A stretch of 45,739 bases of DNA from a virus: positions 1-45,739 of IMG/VR virus record IMGVR_UViG_3300025276_000059, one strand, 5' to 3'. The notes below the pieces were generated by a model that was not told the DNA's origin, made no database searches, and saw only the letters and a list, made by a program, of their open reading frames with translations. Both the position numbers and the translations under genes were made by a program. Positions 1 to 10,000 of this stretch are shown here, piece by piece. Position 1 is the first letter of the stretch. Every line of letters starts with the position of its first letter.

Positions 1-62
1 TAAATTATCAGTTTAGATAATCACTATATTAGCTTTCTTTTTCAACCCCTAAAAAACACACC

Positions 63-188
63 ATGAACGACACAGACTTCGGCTACGATGATGGCTTCTC
101 TGACTTTGTAAACGAGCTAACAAATGACAAAGCAAATGAAAAAGCTTGCAGTATAGATAATCCTGATTGTGAAGGATGTGGTAGTTAA
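63..188 (+). CDS. Small acidic Cys-containing protein, unknown function
   Basis: A 41-residue reading frame opens with ATG and ends with TAA just before the next gene. The protein is acidic (many Asp and Glu) and its C-terminus carries three cysteines in a C-x6-C-x2-C pattern, which could bind a metal. I do not recognise the family. It is the first complete gene at the left edge and lies 11 bases upstream of the next gene in the same direction, so it probably belongs to the late transcript. Its small size leaves some doubt that it is translated. Confidence 0.55.
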   Translation: MNDTDFGYDDGFSDFVNELTNDKANEKACSIDNPDCEGCGS

Positions 189-199
189 AAACTTGTAAT

Positions 200-382
200 A
201 TGAAAGCCCAAAAGTCTAAAGTAAACGAAGCGGGAAACTATACAAAGCCTGGAATGCGTAAGCGTATATTCAATAGAATAAAGGCAGGCAGCAAAGGTGG
301 AAACTCTGGGCAATGGTCTGCTAGAAAGGCACAGATGTTAGCGAAGGCTTATAAGACCGCTGGAGGCGGGTATAAAGACTAA
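200..382 (+). CDS. Small basic virion-associated protein (KxGGxxGQWSARKAQ type)
   Basis: This 60-residue, strongly basic protein is rich in Lys, Arg and Gly. It contains the segments RKRIFNRIKAGSKGG, QWSARKAQ and a Gly-rich tail (AGGGYKD). Short proteins of this type recur in marine phages and some large eukaryotic viruses, usually near structural or lysis genes. Their function is unknown, and the charge suggests nucleic acid or capsid interior contact (inference). Its TAA stop overlaps the ATG of the next gene (TAATG), so the two are probably translationally coupled. The next gene starts with a similar basic domain. Confidence 0.75.
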   Translation: MKAQKSKVNEAGNYTKPGMRKRIFNRIKAGSKGGNSGQWSARKAQMLAKAYKTAGGGYKD

Positions 383-1164
383 TGGCAATTAAGAAATCAC
401 AAGAGTCCCTAAGAAGTTGGACTAAGCAAAAATGGAGAACCTCTGATGGAAGTAAATCAGAAGGTAAGAAACGTTATTTGCCTGATGCAGCATGGAAGGC
501 ACTGAGCCCAGCAGAAAGAGCAGCAACTAACAGAGCGAAAGCAAAGGGTAACAAGTCGGGTAAGCAATTTGTAGCACAGCCTAAAAAGATTGCCTCAAAA
601 GTAAAGGGTTATAGGTCTTATGTAGATGGAGGTATGGTTACCGACCCCCCGACTAGGCCTAATACTGCTGCAAAGTCTGACACGTTAAATACAATGCGTG
701 GACCAGGATCACAAGAGATTTTACGTAGACAACAATTTAAAGAGTCAACCTTTAATCCTAAAGCAGTGTCTCCTGCGGGTGCAAAGGGGCTAGGACAAAT
801 TATGCCTAGTGTAAAAGCCGATGCTGTTAAAGCAGGAATTATAAAGGAGACTGATAACTTATTTGATCCTGAGATAAACAAGAAGGTGCAGCAGTGGTAT
901 ATGGAGGATTTGTATAACGCGTCTTTCATTAATAAGCCTAACCAAGACAATAAGATACGTTTAGCTAAAACACTTGCAGCGTATAATTGGGGGCGTGGAA
1001 ACATGTCTAGTTATCTTAATAAAGTGAAATCACAAGGTGGTGATATCTATAAGTCATTAGATTGGGTAGAGGGTTTACCGCTAGAGACTCGTGACTATGT
1101 ACAAAAAATACTATTGAAAGAAAATCGTAACTTTGAAGAACAGATAAAAAAAACATCTAAATGA
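382..1164 (+). CDS. DUF5872-like basic domain fused to lytic transglycosylase
   Basis: The 260-residue protein has two parts. Residues 1-75 are basic and match the DUF5872 pattern (SWTKQKWRT near residue 12, KGNKSGKQFV near 55). Residues 105-255 form a soluble lytic transglycosylase domain: the putative catalytic Glu121 lies in FKESTFNPKAVSP, followed by GAKGLGQIMP and later AAYNWGRGN near 199. The enzyme would cleave peptidoglycan glycan strands by forming 1,6-anhydro-muramic acid. No signal peptide is seen, so it probably acts from the virion during entry, although a role in lysis is possible. A VDGGMV motif at 81-86 resembles the GGKV-type motifs in several other virion proteins here. It overlaps its neighbours by 1 and 4 bases. 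Confidence 0.85.
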   Translation: MAIKKSQESLRSWTKQKWRTSDGSKSEGKKRYLPDAAWKALSPAERAATNRAKAKGNKSGKQFVAQPKKIASKVKGYRSYVDGGMVTDPPTRPNTAAKSDTLNTMRGPGSQEILRRQQFKESTFNPKAVSPAGAKGLGQIMPSVKADAVKAGIIKETDNLFDPEINKKVQQWYMEDLYNASFINKPNQDNKIRLAKTLAAYNWGRGNMSSYLNKVKSQGGDIYKSLDWVEGLPLETRDYVQKILLKENRNFEEQIKKTSK

Positions 1165-1532
1165 AAGCAGTAAGGAAGGTCTATGAAAAAGGAGGCGAAG
1201 TTAGAGATAACAACGGAAATTTATTATCCGCTAATGACGTTCGTAAGTTGAGAACATATGACTCAGGCGCGACAGGTACATCACCTTCAAATTCAGCTAG
1301 AGATTATGAAAAGAAATCTGTAGTTGCCCCTACGCCTAAACAATTTCTAAATCAGACTACAGAAAAGGAGCTAATTAAAGCTTTGAAATCTAGTGAGCCT
1401 AATGGAAATTGGAGAAATCTTACAGGTAAAAAACTAATATCAGCAGCTAAAACTAAAGGAGTTTATCAAGAAGGCCGCCAGGCCGCTGTCGCTGTATATC
1501 GTAAGAAATACGGAGAAGGTTTACAGAAATAA
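1161..1532 (+). CDS. Hypothetical virion-associated protein
   Basis: The 123-residue basic protein overlaps the previous gene through ATGA coupling. Its N-terminus has YEKGGEV, similar to motifs in the proteins at 37638-38627 and 11289-12083. The C-terminal half looks like a helical domain with a basic end (AVAVYRKKYGEG). I do not recognise a family. It is the last gene before a strong terminator and probably belongs to the same late operon as the transglycosylase. Confidence 0.7.
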   Translation: MKAVRKVYEKGGEVRDNNGNLLSANDVRKLRTYDSGATGTSPSNSARDYEKKSVVAPTPKQFLNQTTEKELIKALKSSEPNGNWRNLTGKKLISAAKTKGVYQEGRQAAVAVYRKKYGEGLQK

Positions 1533-1535
1533 TAA

Positions 1536-1566
1536 AAGGGAGGTTTTTAGCCTCCCTTCTTTTTTA
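1536..1566 (+). terminator. Bidirectional rho-independent terminator
   Basis: AAGGGAGG (1536-1543) pairs perfectly with CCTCCCTT (1551-1558) around a 7-base loop, followed by a T-rich run on the plus strand. The loop and flanking A-runs also give a usable terminator for the converging minus-strand gene that ends at 1568. Confidence 0.85.
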
Positions 1567-1567
1567 A

Positions 1568-1933
1568 TTATTGCCTAGTATCTACCGAGCCATATAAAGT
1601 GATTAACATCAAGTCACCTGTTTTCTTGTGACGTTCACCCGAAATATACAATTGTCTGCCATCTAGCATGTTGTATATATCAAATTCTACCACAGCGCCT
1701 TGAGTTAATAAACCCTCCGAGTGTTTCTCCCATTGCGATTCAGTTACTACATCAACGTAAAAGCTATCCGCTGCTAACGTAAAATCAAAGTAGTCCTGCT
1801 GAATGTACGTTGCTTGCAATTCATTAATAGCAGAAGCTTTATAGCTCACACCATTCACTTTTACTTCTTCTTTAAATTGAGCGAAAGCTTGACTCCCCAG
1901 GCATACCGCTAATACAATCATTAATTTTCTCAT
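1568..1933 (-). CDS. Exported protein of unknown function (signal peptide)
   Basis: The 121-residue protein starts with a classical Sec signal peptide: MRK, a hydrophobic core, then GSQAFA with a predicted cut before Gln19. The mature part is about 100 residues, probably beta-rich, with no recognised motif. It is the only gene on the minus strand in this part of the late block and converges on a terminator, so it should be expressed independently. A phage protein sent to the host periplasm or surface could block superinfection or alter the envelope (inference). No family was recognised. Confidence 0.75.
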   Translation of the reverse strand: MRKLMIVLAVCLGSQAFAQFKEEVKVNGVSYKASAINELQATYIQQDYFDFTLAADSFYVDVVTESQWEKHSEGLLTQGAVVEFDIYNMLDGRQLYISGERHKKTGDLMLITLYGSVDTRQ

Positions 1934-2011
1934 AGTAATTGGTTATTTATTTGATATCAAGTAACGATATCAACATGATATAAACAAATTAAATGGTTAA
2001 GTTTTTTATAC

Positions 2012-2019
2012 TATTTTTG
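2012..2019 (+). promoter_or_regulatory. Bacteroidota-type -7 promoter element (TATTTTTG)
   Basis: TATTTTTG matches TAnnTTTG, 24 bases before the scaffold-like gene start. No clear TTG is seen at the usual -33 distance. It lies downstream of a terminator and a divergent gene, which fits a new transcription start for the capsid genes. Confidence 0.6.
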
Positions 2020-2043
2020 TAACACACTTAATTTCAATTCATT

Positions 2044-3168
2044 ATGAGCGATTTAGAAAGAGCTGCAGAAGCATTAGGCATTCAAATAAGCGATGACCCT
2101 AGTACTTTTGACTCAACGCAAACAGAAGAGCCTCAGCAAGAAGTTCAAGAATCAGTACAAGATGAGCCGCAACAAGAAGTTGAATCGGCTCAAGAACCAG
2201 TACTAGATGAGCCGCAAGAGGATACTGCTATCCAACCCCAGGACGAGGTTGTTGATACGGAAGAAGATTTAGAAGTCTCTGGACAAGAGCAACAAGAGTT
2301 AGCACTTAGTATGGTAAGCGAAATGCTAGGGTACGAAGATTTAACTTTTGAGCAATTATCAGAGATTGTAAATAGAGAGCCAGAGGAAACTCAAGCTAAA
2401 ATTGACGAGCGGTTACAACCTATTCTTGACTTTGTTAAGGAAACAGGACGTTCACCAGAAGATTGGTTTAGATATCAGCAACTTAATCCATCCGAAATGG
2501 ATGATTTATCAGCAGTACGTCTATCAATACAAAGTGAATATCCAGACTTAACAGGAAAAGAGGTTAACCGATTGATGAACCGTAAGTACAAATTGGATTC
2601 AGAGAGATTTGATGAAGAAGAGGTTGCGGACTCAACTCTTGAATTGAAGATTGACGCTACGAAAGCTCGCAAGGATATTTCTTCCCTACGTGAAGGCTAT
2701 ACATTACCTGTAGAGTCAGCCGCTACCCAAGGGGAAGTAGAAAGTCCTTTTGACGATAGTTGGTACTCATCCATGGAACAAGAAACCTCATCACTTGAAG
2801 GCATTGACTTTGAGTTACCAGGTGGAAAGTCATTTAATTATGGCCTACGTGATGATTATCGCCAACAACTCGTTAATAAAAACTCACGATTAGAAGAGTA
2901 CTTTGACCAATATGTGGAGAGTAACGGATCGTGGAATATTGACAAGTTGAACATGCATCGTACTGTGGTAGACAACATTGACGAAATTGTCAAAAATGTT
3001 TACCAACAAGGTATGAGTGATGGTCAACGCAAGATTGTTTCTAACGCGTCTAACGTGCAGGCACAATCTCCGTCAAATACTCCGCAAGAAGGTGGTCAAG
3101 ACGCACAGATGGAAAGATTACTTAGAGAATTGGGTGGTGGTAATAATGTAATGAATATCAAACGTTAA
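2044..3168 (+). CDS. Putative capsid scaffolding protein
   Basis: The 374-residue protein is very acidic. Residues 20-90 are a low-complexity stretch of Glu, Gln, Asp and Pro with repeated EPQQEV-like units. The middle is helical and the C-terminus is Gln/Gly-rich. It lies 11 bases upstream of the major capsid gene, where scaffolding proteins normally lie, and its composition suits that role: help capsid subunits assemble and then leave. No protease motif was seen. The call rests on position and composition, not on a recognised family; a minor capsid or cargo protein is the alternative. Confidence 0.65.
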   Translation: MSDLERAAEALGIQISDDPSTFDSTQTEEPQQEVQESVQDEPQQEVESAQEPVLDEPQEDTAIQPQDEVVDTEEDLEVSGQEQQELALSMVSEMLGYEDLTFEQLSEIVNREPEETQAKIDERLQPILDFVKETGRSPEDWFRYQQLNPSEMDDLSAVRLSIQSEYPDLTGKEVNRLMNRKYKLDSERFDEEEVADSTLELKIDATKARKDISSLREGYTLPVESAATQGEVESPFDDSWYSSMEQETSSLEGIDFELPGGKSFNYGLRDDYRQQLVNKNSRLEEYFDQYVESNGSWNIDKLNMHRTVVDNIDEIVKNVYQQGMSDGQRKIVSNASNVQAQSPSNTPQEGGQDAQMERLLRELGGGNNVMNIKR

Positions 3169-3179
3169 AAAACAAGCAA

Positions 3180-4517
3180 ATGGCTTTTACATCAACCCCT
3201 TCGGAATTTAGCCCAAGTTCAATCAAAAGACTTGATCCGGCTAAATACACATCTTTGTCAGATTATATTGACGAAGTAAACAAACCAGATAATCGTGATT
3301 CTTTAGTTAAGACTTATGGTAATCAAGGTATTACAGGATTCTTACAATTAGTAGGAGCTGTTACATCGGCAGGAACTGCTGACGAAGTTCAGTACTGGGA
3401 AGAAGCTCGTCTTCACCCACGTCAAACTTACACTATTTCAGGATCAGCTGTTACTGCGGCTAAAATCGTTACTCTAACTTTCGGTTCAGGAAATGCACCA
3501 GTAGTACGTGTAAACGATGTCGTTTTACTAAACGGTGACGAGCGCGGTGTTGTTACTGCTGTAAGTGGTACTACATCTTTCACTGTTGCTAACTTGGCTG
3601 ACGCTAACTTTAGCGGTACTGAATTAGCAGTAGGTACTCACATCATTTCTATCGTTGGTAACTTGTATGGACAAGGAACTGACCAACCAGGAGAGTACTT
3701 GGAGAGTAACGTTATTAAGCGTTCAAACCCTTACATGATTGTTAAGGAAATCTTCAAAGTAACTGGTTCTCAAGCTACCAACATCGGTTGGATTAACTTG
3801 GGTGGTGGAGACTACCGTTGGTACGTTAAAGGTGAGCAAGATACTCGTCAGCGTTTCATGGACAAGCGTGAGATGATGATGCTTCTAGGTCAGAAAAATG
3901 CCAACACAGCAAATGCAGCAGCGGCTACATTCGGTGGTGGTTCAGAAGGTTACTTCTCTGCTATTGAAGATCGTGGTATGGTTCATAATGGTCTTATTGA
4001 CTCTATGGCTAAGTTGGACTTAATTGTTAAAGAATTTGACAAGCAAGGTGCTGGTTCAGAGTACGCATTGTACGTAAACCGCGACCAAGATTTAGCTATT
4101 GATGATTTAGTAGCAGGTCTTTACTCAGGTGGTGGTCTAGCAAATGCTTACGGTGCTTTCAATAACAGCGCAGACACGGCTATAGAGCTTGGTTTCAAAT
4201 CATTCGGACGTGGTGGATATACATTCCACAAGCATGACTGGAAGTTGTTGAACGACCCAACTTTGTTAGCTGATTCTGATTTCAAAGGTGTTGCAATCCC
4301 TATGTCAACTGTAGTTGACCCACAAAGTGGAGATCGTAACCCATCTTTGGAGATGAACGTTAAGAACACTAACGGCTATTCTCGTGAAATGGAGCACTGG
4401 ATTACAGGTTCATTCATGGGTGCAACTAACGACACTAAAGATATTGCTCAGTTCAATTACCGTTCTGAACTCGCTTTGGTAACTCGTGCTGCAAACCGTC
4501 ACATGCTTATCAAGTAA
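3180..4517 (+). CDS. Major capsid protein
   Basis: The 445-residue protein has the size, position (after the scaffold candidate) and composition of an HK97-fold major capsid protein of Bacteroidota podoviruses. Residues about 85-165 are a beta-rich, Thr/Val/Gly-rich insertion. Residues 225-236 hold RFMDKREMMMLL, a helical stretch of the kind I associate with capsid proteins of crAss-like and related phages. Codon choice looks more uniform here than in neighbours (frequent GCT, GGT, CGT), as expected for the most abundant protein. A terminator follows directly, so its transcript may be short and abundant. Confidence 0.85.
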   Translation: MAFTSTPSEFSPSSIKRLDPAKYTSLSDYIDEVNKPDNRDSLVKTYGNQGITGFLQLVGAVTSAGTADEVQYWEEARLHPRQTYTISGSAVTAAKIVTLTFGSGNAPVVRVNDVVLLNGDERGVVTAVSGTTSFTVANLADANFSGTELAVGTHIISIVGNLYGQGTDQPGEYLESNVIKRSNPYMIVKEIFKVTGSQATNIGWINLGGGDYRWYVKGEQDTRQRFMDKREMMMLLGQKNANTANAAAATFGGGSEGYFSAIEDRGMVHNGLIDSMAKLDLIVKEFDKQGAGSEYALYVNRDQDLAIDDLVAGLYSGGGLANAYGAFNNSADTAIELGFKSFGRGGYTFHKHDWKLLNDPTLLADSDFKGVAIPMSTVVDPQSGDRNPSLEMNVKNTNGYSREMEHWITGSFMGATNDTKDIAQFNYRSELALVTRAANRHMLIK

Positions 4518-4531
4518 TTGATACCAATTCA

Positions 4532-4562
4532 GGGAGGGGGGAAACCCTCTCCCTTTTTTTTA
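4532..4562 (+). terminator. Rho-independent terminator after capsid gene
   Basis: A G-rich arm at 4532-4540 pairs with CCCTCTCCC at 4545-4553 (one mismatch, GAAA loop), followed by nine T. It would separate the capsid message from the downstream neck genes. Confidence 0.85.
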
Positions 4563-4582
4563 ATTCTATTTAATTCTATATA

Positions 4583-5416
4583 ATGGCAACACAACAAAGA
4601 AAAGTGGCTAGTGCAAAGTCTGCACCCACCACAAAAACACCTACTGCTCCCGAAAAAGCAGAATACACTCCAAAGCGTAAAGGTCAAGAAGAAAAGACTG
4701 GCAGACAGGAGAAGATTTATTCGGTAATCAAAGGTTCTGGTATTTGGTATAAACTAACCCAGGGCAACATTACTATCTATGATGTTCAAACTGATAAGGT
4801 GCGTGAAATACGCTACTGTGAAAACGAACCTTCCGTGTTCGCTGATGAGCAGTCTTCAAATGCAATCCGCTCACATATTGTTTTTAGAGAGGGCTTACTA
4901 ATAGTACCCGCTTCAAAAGCTAACCTTCAGGACTATCTAGCACTACACCCACACAATAAAGAAAATGGGGGTTCTTCTTTCACAATCATAAACAAAGAAG
5001 CTAAGGCTATAGTAGAACTAGATAAAGAATTCTTATTAATAGATGCAGTAAGTATTGTACGTGACAAATCTATTGATGAGTTACTTCCTTTATGTATGTA
5101 CTTAAATATTGACGTTAATCAACGTAATAACGAAATACGAAGAGAACTACTGCTAGAGGCAAAAGGCAATCCAAAGAACTTTATTGAACTAATGGATAAC
5201 CCTTATGTGCGTAGTATGTCAGCTATCAAGCAAGCAATTGACTATAACATATTAAAATCTAAAGAAGATGGAATGTATTGGATGGATAGCGGTAGATTAA
5301 TTGTTACTACACCGGTGGGACAAGACACATCTACTGTTATGACCCGATTCTGTATGACCGAGAAAGGTTCGTCTGCATATGATGAAATAGTCAATCGTCT
5401 TGAAAAGATAGATTAA
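4583..5416 (+). CDS. Structural (head-neck) protein, unknown
   Basis: The 277-residue protein has a basic, Pro/Thr/Lys-rich flexible N-terminus (residues 1-45) followed by a mixed alpha/beta body. It lies between the capsid gene and the ring-protein candidates, separated from both by terminators. Position suggests a head-completion, neck or minor capsid component. I do not recognise a family motif. No promoter of the TAnnTTTG type is visible in the 20 bases between the upstream terminator and its ATG, so read-through from the capsid promoter may drive it. Confidence 0.65.
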   Translation: MATQQRKVASAKSAPTTKTPTAPEKAEYTPKRKGQEEKTGRQEKIYSVIKGSGIWYKLTQGNITIYDVQTDKVREIRYCENEPSVFADEQSSNAIRSHIVFREGLLIVPASKANLQDYLALHPHNKENGGSSFTIINKEAKAIVELDKEFLLIDAVSIVRDKSIDELLPLCMYLNIDVNQRNNEIRRELLLEAKGNPKNFIELMDNPYVRSMSAIKQAIDYNILKSKEDGMYWMDSGRLIVTTPVGQDTSTVMTRFCMTEKGSSAYDEIVNRLEKID

Positions 5417-5439
5417 CTCTTAACTATTTGATTATGAGG

Positions 5440-5468
5440 GGGGTCGCAATTTGTGACCCCTTCTTTTT
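5440..5468 (+). terminator. Rho-independent terminator
   Basis: GGGGTC (5440-5445) pairs with GACCCC (5455-5460), followed by TTCTTTTTT. The loop contains the TTG of the next promoter, so terminator and promoter are interleaved. Confidence 0.8.
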
Positions 5469-5479
5469 TGGTATATTTG
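5451..5479 (+). promoter_or_regulatory. Bacteroidota-type promoter (TTG-N18-TATATTTG)
   Basis: TTG at 5451-5453 and TATATTTG at 5472-5479 are separated by 18 bases, close to the Bacteroidota consensus TTG-N19-21-TAnnTTTG. It lies 19 bases before the next ATG and would drive the neck-muzzle operon. Confidence 0.7.
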
Positions 5480-5498
5480 TATAAAATAAACAATTACC

Positions 5499-6239
5499 AT
5501 GGCAAGTGTAGAATCAATATATTTTGCTTTAAAAGATTTAGCTAACAAGGATCAGCGTGGATTTATCACACCATCTACTTTCAATCGTTTTGCACAAGTA
5601 GCGCAACTAAACATATTCAACAGCCTATTTGTAGATGCTCGTAAGGATAAGGTTGCACGTCTTAGAAACATTGAGGGAGCAAGATCATTAGGAACAAAAA
5701 AACAAATTAAAGAAGATTTATCTTTCTTTAGTAAGGAATCTGTATTGAGTCAAGTGAATGGTGTATTTGCTAAACCAGATGATTTATCACGTATTATATC
5801 GTTACGAACTAATGGTAAATTCATGTTTGGACAAAGTAACTCAACGAACATTGATATCGTATATGATGAAGAAAAGTTATACTATATATTAAATAGCACT
5901 CTTTCTGTTCCTACGGAATCAAGACCTGTAGCAGTACTAGGTGATGACGTAGAGGTTTTTCCAACAAGTATTAAAAAGGTAAAGCTTAGATATTACAAAT
6001 ACCCTGAAGGCAAGTTAGCTACCACCGGTGTTCGGACAGCTTTCACTCCTAAGTTTGGCTACACAGTTAGTAACGGTGTGGAGCAATATAGTGCTGCAAC
6101 AAGTGTAGACTTTGAGCTACCAGCTCACTACGAAGCTCAATTAATCAATGAGATGGCAAAACTAATTGGTGTCAATTTACGTGACTCTGATGTATACAAC
6201 TATGCTACTACCGAGCAGCAAAGAAAAATTACTGAATAA
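5499..6239 (+). CDS. Putative connector/ring protein
   Basis: The 246-residue protein starts with a helical region and ends with a helical segment containing ELPAHYEAQLINEMAK and GVNLRDSDVYNYA (about 205-240). That C-terminal pattern recurs in neck proteins of Bacteroidota podoviruses of the crAss-like group, where stacked ring proteins join the portal to the tail. It is first in an operon with the next neck protein and the muzzle protein; its TAA overlaps the following ATG. Role assigned from context and general resemblance. Confidence 0.65.
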   Translation: MASVESIYFALKDLANKDQRGFITPSTFNRFAQVAQLNIFNSLFVDARKDKVARLRNIEGARSLGTKKQIKEDLSFFSKESVLSQVNGVFAKPDDLSRIISLRTNGKFMFGQSNSTNIDIVYDEEKLYYILNSTLSVPTESRPVAVLGDDVEVFPTSIKKVKLRYYKYPEGKLATTGVRTAFTPKFGYTVSNGVEQYSAATSVDFELPAHYEAQLINEMAKLIGVNLRDSDVYNYATTEQQRKITE

Positions 6240-7036
6240 TGGCAAGAAACCTAGTACCTATATCAGACGTTGTAAACGACTTTATACTTAGTGTAACGGA
6301 AGATGACTACTCTAATGATGTAAGCAACACATTGGTGCATAACTATGCGCTACGTGGTTTACGTGAAATGGGCTTTGATACCTTGCAAGTGGTTAAAAGT
6401 TTAAAGCTACCAATCAATCAAACTCTTGGCACAGTTGAGCTACCAGACGATTTTGTTGACTTAGTGAAAGTTGGAGTTGTTGGGTCAGATGGTCTTGTCT
6501 ATGTCTTTGGACAAAATAAAAACATCAACTATAGCCAAAAATACAAATCTGATTCTGGAGGGAACAATATAGATTCTAACTCTGATGGTGTATTTGACAG
6601 GGTTAATGACAAAGCTCTACCAGAAGTTGTATTTCAAAACTATCTAAATGAAAATAGATTTGGCTCTCTATATGGATACAATACTTCACATGCTGTAGGT
6701 GGCGGTCATTACTCAGGTGAATACAGAATGAACTATGAGCAAAATAGATTAGAGGTATCGTCTTCTAATTACACAGAAGTGGTTATAGAGTATGTTGCTG
6801 ACGAAGCTCGTTCTTCTAATCCTGCTATTCATGTTTATGCAGAGAATGCATTAAGGTCTTACATATATTATCGCGTTATAGAGCGTAAGAGTAGTGTCCC
6901 TTACAATGAGAAAATGAGAGCAAGGTCTGAGTATTATAATGAGCGTAGACTCGCTAACGCCCGCTTAAAATCATTTACTAAAGATGAGGCTTTAAAGACT
7001 ATTAGAAAAAACTTTAAACTATCTACTAAGCATTAA
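6239..7036 (+). CDS. Putative neck/tail-tube ring protein
   Basis: The 265-residue protein has an N-terminal helical part (SDVVNDFILSVTEDDYSND, then a long Leu-rich helix), the segment TVELPDDFVDLVKVGV near residue 60, and a C-terminal helical part with AENALRSYIYYRVIERK. This layout resembles gp4-like tail-tubular or ring proteins of podoviruses. It overlaps the previous stop (TAATG) and is followed three bases later by the muzzle gene, consistent with a neck operon. Assignment is by architecture and context. Confidence 0.65.
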   Translation: MARNLVPISDVVNDFILSVTEDDYSNDVSNTLVHNYALRGLREMGFDTLQVVKSLKLPINQTLGTVELPDDFVDLVKVGVVGSDGLVYVFGQNKNINYSQKYKSDSGGNNIDSNSDGVFDRVNDKALPEVVFQNYLNENRFGSLYGYNTSHAVGGGHYSGEYRMNYEQNRLEVSSSNYTEVVIEYVADEARSSNPAIHVYAENALRSYIYYRVIERKSSVPYNEKMRARSEYYNERRLANARLKSFTKDEALKTIRKNFKLSTKH

Positions 7037-7039
7037 CGC

Positions 7040-10000
7040 ATGGCTATAGATAAAATAACTCCACGTCAACTCAATAAAGATGAGGACTATCTCTTGGTGA
7101 AATCAACCGAGATGATAGACGCTCTTAATGTTAGAACAACCGAAGATACAGACGGCAATAGAGGTGTGCTCAAAAACATTAAAGGCAACACAGAGATAAC
7201 TCTAGCAGGGGCGAATGTTTTACCCGCTGGTACTAATCGGGTTATTGGAACATGTTCTTTTAATCAAAAGGATTTAATATTTTATTTTGTTTGGAACTCA
7301 AATAATGACCATTGCTTATATCAAATAAATACTAGCGGTGCAGCATTAAAGGTTACCACAGGTTCTTTCTTGGAATTTTCAGCTACACACATTATACACT
7401 CTAACGCTATTGAGGATGCTAATAAAGATATACTGCTATACTGGACAGACGGGATAAACGAAACGAAAAAAGTAAACATATCCAAGTGTTTAGACTCAAG
7501 TGTAACTTACCCCGCAGGATCTAACGATGCTGAAAAGCTTTTAGAGTTAACTATAGCAAAGCAACCACCAAGCACGCCTATATCATACGAGTATAGAACG
7601 GATGATACTATAAACGCAAATAGTGTATACGAACAGACATTTCAATTCGCCTATCAATACATATATAGGGATGGAGAGATTAGTGCATTGTCTCCGTATA
7701 GTACAATGGCTTATAGTCCGTGGATGGCGAATAGAGCAAATATTAAGCCTCCATACACTAATGCTGACAATTACATTAGGTTGACAATAGGGACTTCTAC
7801 CGCAGCGGTAGAAAAGGTTCGCTTGTTGGTACGGAATAACAATATAGATACATTTGCTTTAGTAAAAGACATAGAGGTAACTACTGATGGAGTTGATGAG
7901 GTTTTTGATTTTTATAACGATGGCCTATATTCATTAATTGGAACTAGTGAGTCAGACAAGACTTACGATGCTGTTCCTAAGAATGCTCAATCTATGACTA
8001 TAAGCAACAATAGGTTGTTTATGGGTAATTACACAGAAGGATTTGACCACTATGTACCTGCTAATATTTCTTTAGGAACACAATACCTAGAGACACCTAG
8101 AGTCATTGATGCAGTTATTGAAAAGGTAACAGAAGAGGATGTTACTATAGATTTATCATCACTGCCTAACATAATAGATGGTAAGCGTTCTGTTTTTATT
8201 AAACTTGTGTATGATTATAAAAGATTTAGTTACGGAAACGCTAGCGGTGTAGGGACAATAACAGTAATTGATGGCACAAGCACCAAAGATTATAATATTG
8301 TACAGGTTAACGTGAGTACCAATGGTGTGGAGTTTTTTAAAGAGATAAAGCTTCCAAACGATACTTATACAAGAACTCAATTTGGCCAACTCATGGCTAC
8401 CACTATATCTAATTTTTCTGATGTTGTTGTAGATGCGTGGCAAGACACAAGATCAAGTGCAGCAAGATCACAATATTTTACTAGTTTAACTACAGTAGAC
8501 TATCTAGACCTTAAGGGAACATTAACATATGGGTTTTTTGCTTCTACCTACAATACTAGTACAAAAAAGATAGAGTTAGATCTTGGTGTTAAGTCACATG
8601 CATTAACAGCTGTAAAAGTTGACGACACTACCTTTGGATTTACCTCAGCTGAAGTATTTGAAAATACATTTAGTTCTAATGTAGATGGGTTAAATTATGT
8701 AGGAATAGTGCCTAGTGTTAGCTATTTATCAATCCCAATTGATTCTAAACGCACGTCTACTTTTAAGTCAAATGCTGACCATAGTTTTGGTTTAGTATAC
8801 TACGATGATAGAGGTAGAGCAAGTGGTGTTAGAGACATAGGATCTGTAAATATAGCTTCATGGGGGGCAGGTGAAAGAGATGGTAATAATGGCGCTGCAA
8901 ATGTTGTGGTTGACATCCCAACGGATGCCCCTTCTACTGCTTCATCATATTCTATTGTATACGCTAAAAACAATAGATACTTGAATTTTCAACAGTATTC
9001 TGTTATGGAAGCTTTAAAAGCTGATAATGAGGAATCTGAAGATGTGGGAGCTAGTGTAGGTAGTGACAACATATATTTAGCGTTGTCTTCTTCTCAAGGG
9101 AAAGAAGATTCATATAGCTCATCAAAAGCTTCGGGTTTTAAACTTCAGGCGGCATCAGGCGATAAAGTTAGAATTGTAAGATATTATGACCGTCAAGGCG
9201 GTGCATACGTCTATCCTCAAAATCATGAGTTTGAAGTAGTAGGTATTAAAAGCTACAATCTAGAAAACACTCCCTTTAGCGCTGATGTATCAGGAAGCAA
9301 TAATGGTGATAACAAAAAAAGAGAGTATAGAATAACAGGGGATTTTTTAGTGTTACGCAATGAGGTTTATCCAGATTTTACTTTTACTGATTTAACAGAT
9401 GTAAACACCACTGCTAACGATTTATGGCACTCAGCGGTAACTATTGAGATGTACACTCCTTTAAAGTCTACAGAGACTAAGCTTTACTATGAAATGGGAT
9501 ACAACTTCCCTGTAAACTCTAGTAGAAAACATGTAGGCGGAGATGTTACTATTGGCGATGTTGTTGGATTGACCATAACAAATCAAACCACAAACACTTT
9601 AACGGTGTCGGGGGGTAGTTTGCTATCAGTATCTCCTGGGGAATACATTAGGTTTGCTAGTGATCCTGATTCTCAGGCTTATCAAGTAGCCAATATTGTA
9701 TACGAAGCAAATCAAGCTATATTTTACTTTATAGCAAATTTACCAGCAAGTCAGACTACAGTGTATTGGACTTCTAGTGTTTCTAGAACTATACTAAAAC
9801 ACGGAGACACATATTTAGTTCCTAGAGAGTTAAGGTATCATAGCCGAACAGTAGGTTATGACCCTCAAACTTTTGCTAATAAAGTATTTGAAAGCGCGTA
9901 TGTGGAAGCAGATGTTATAAGCGACTACTTTGATTCTAACGTGTTTTCTTACGGCAAGCCATACGCTATCATAGATAACGAGAAGGAAGTCACTAGAAAG

